NCBI GenBank assembly: GCA_023391175.1
Contig: JAEWBL010000201.1
Coordinates: 1 to 6,255, forward strand
DNA: 6,255 nucleotides
Direction: 5' to 3'
From: Pseudomonadota bacterium
GTDB taxonomy: Bacteria; Pseudomonadota; Alphaproteobacteria; Rhizobiales; Xanthobacteraceae
This document shows, in pieces, positions 6,101-6,255 of this stretch (the first letter of the stretch is position 1; every line of letters starts with the position of its first letter). The notes under the pieces are model-generated. The model was given only the letters and a program-made list of their open reading frames with translations. It did no database searches and was not told the DNA's origin. The translations under genes were made by a program, and so were the position numbers.

Positions 6101-6120
6101 TACACTTTGTTACACTAAGT
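6101..6120. repeat. 10-bp tandem direct repeat, possible response-regulator site
   Basis: TACACTTTGT and TACACTAAGT are adjacent and match at 8 of 10 positions, one helical turn apart. The repeat is an AT-rich spot in the GC-rich 258-bp divergent region between gatB (start 5974) and the gene starting at 6233. Tandem 10-bp half-sites with a TACA core are the arrangement bound by OmpR-type winged-helix response regulators; assignment here is inference. The remainder of 5975-6232 holds the gatB leader hairpins and no confident promoter hexamers. Confidence 0.3.
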
Positions 6121-6232
6121 TATCGGCGCCACATTTCACCCGCAAAACGGCCACGCCCTCGCTACGGCCCTACCCAAATTCCGCTCGCCCTGCCCGTAGA
6201 TTGAGCACCGGGGCTTTGTAGGAGTAGGGCAG

Positions 6233-6255
6233 ATGAGGCTGGCGGGGGTCTCCAT
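6233..6255 (+). CDS. Start of an unidentified plus-strand gene
   Basis: ATG at 6233 is preceded by AGGAG (6220-6224) with an 8-nt spacer, the best Shine-Dalgarno in the window. Only seven codons (MRLAGVS) are visible before the right edge, too few to identify the product. It is divergent from gatB and would share its upstream region. Confidence 0.6.

Noticed and set aside
5120..6118. 332-codon plus-strand frame over gatB
   Set aside because: It is the complement of conserved gatB coding sequence; its His/Leu/Ala/Val-rich translation looks like a reverse-frame artefact.
6018..6221. 67-codon frame in the gatB divergent region
   Set aside because: It has a TTG start with no ribosome site, no protein-like pattern, and overlaps the leader hairpins and tandem repeat.

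Overview
The window is high-GC chromosomal DNA made up mostly of core housekeeping genes. It looks like an alphaproteobacterium of the Hyphomicrobiales (Rhizobiales) type, possibly near Xanthobacteraceae. That placement is an inference from strong G/C third-position use and the character of AroC, LipB and GatB; no rRNA or other taxonomic marker is present.

Layout, left to right. (1) Positions 1-192, minus strand: first 64 codons of a CNNM/CorC-type 'hemolysin family' membrane protein, cut by the window edge. (2) A 165-bp divergent intergenic region with a small perfect inverted repeat. (3) aroC (358-1473, +), chorismate synthase, followed after 14 bp by a secreted NodB-type polysaccharide deacetylase (1488-2261, +); the two are probably one transcript. 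(4) A LysE/RhtB-type exporter (2378-3031, +) whose ribosome-binding site lies in a perfect 7-bp hairpin. (5) A strong bidirectional terminator (3051-3089) shared with a convergent tRNA-Leu(GAG) gene (3106-3190, -). (6) lipB (3392-4153, +), octanoyltransferase of lipoate synthesis. (7) A short, clearly lower-GC patch with an unrecognised 72-residue ORF (4218-4436, +), closed by a 30-bp perfect palindrome. (8) gatB (4484-5974, -), subunit B of the tRNA-dependent amidotransferase, with two mutually exclusive hairpins in its leader. (9) A second divergent intergenic region with a 10-bp tandem repeat, and the first 7 codons of a plus-strand gene at the right edge.

How the genes work together: aroC completes the shikimate pathway, lipB starts protein lipoylation, and gatB plus tRNA-Leu serve translation. 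They are functionally separate and do not form one pathway. I see no mobile element, CRISPR array or defence system. The parts not explained by standard annotation are the low-GC orphan gene with its palindrome and the RNA-level structures before lysE, the orphan and gatB. None of these is strong evidence for a new system.
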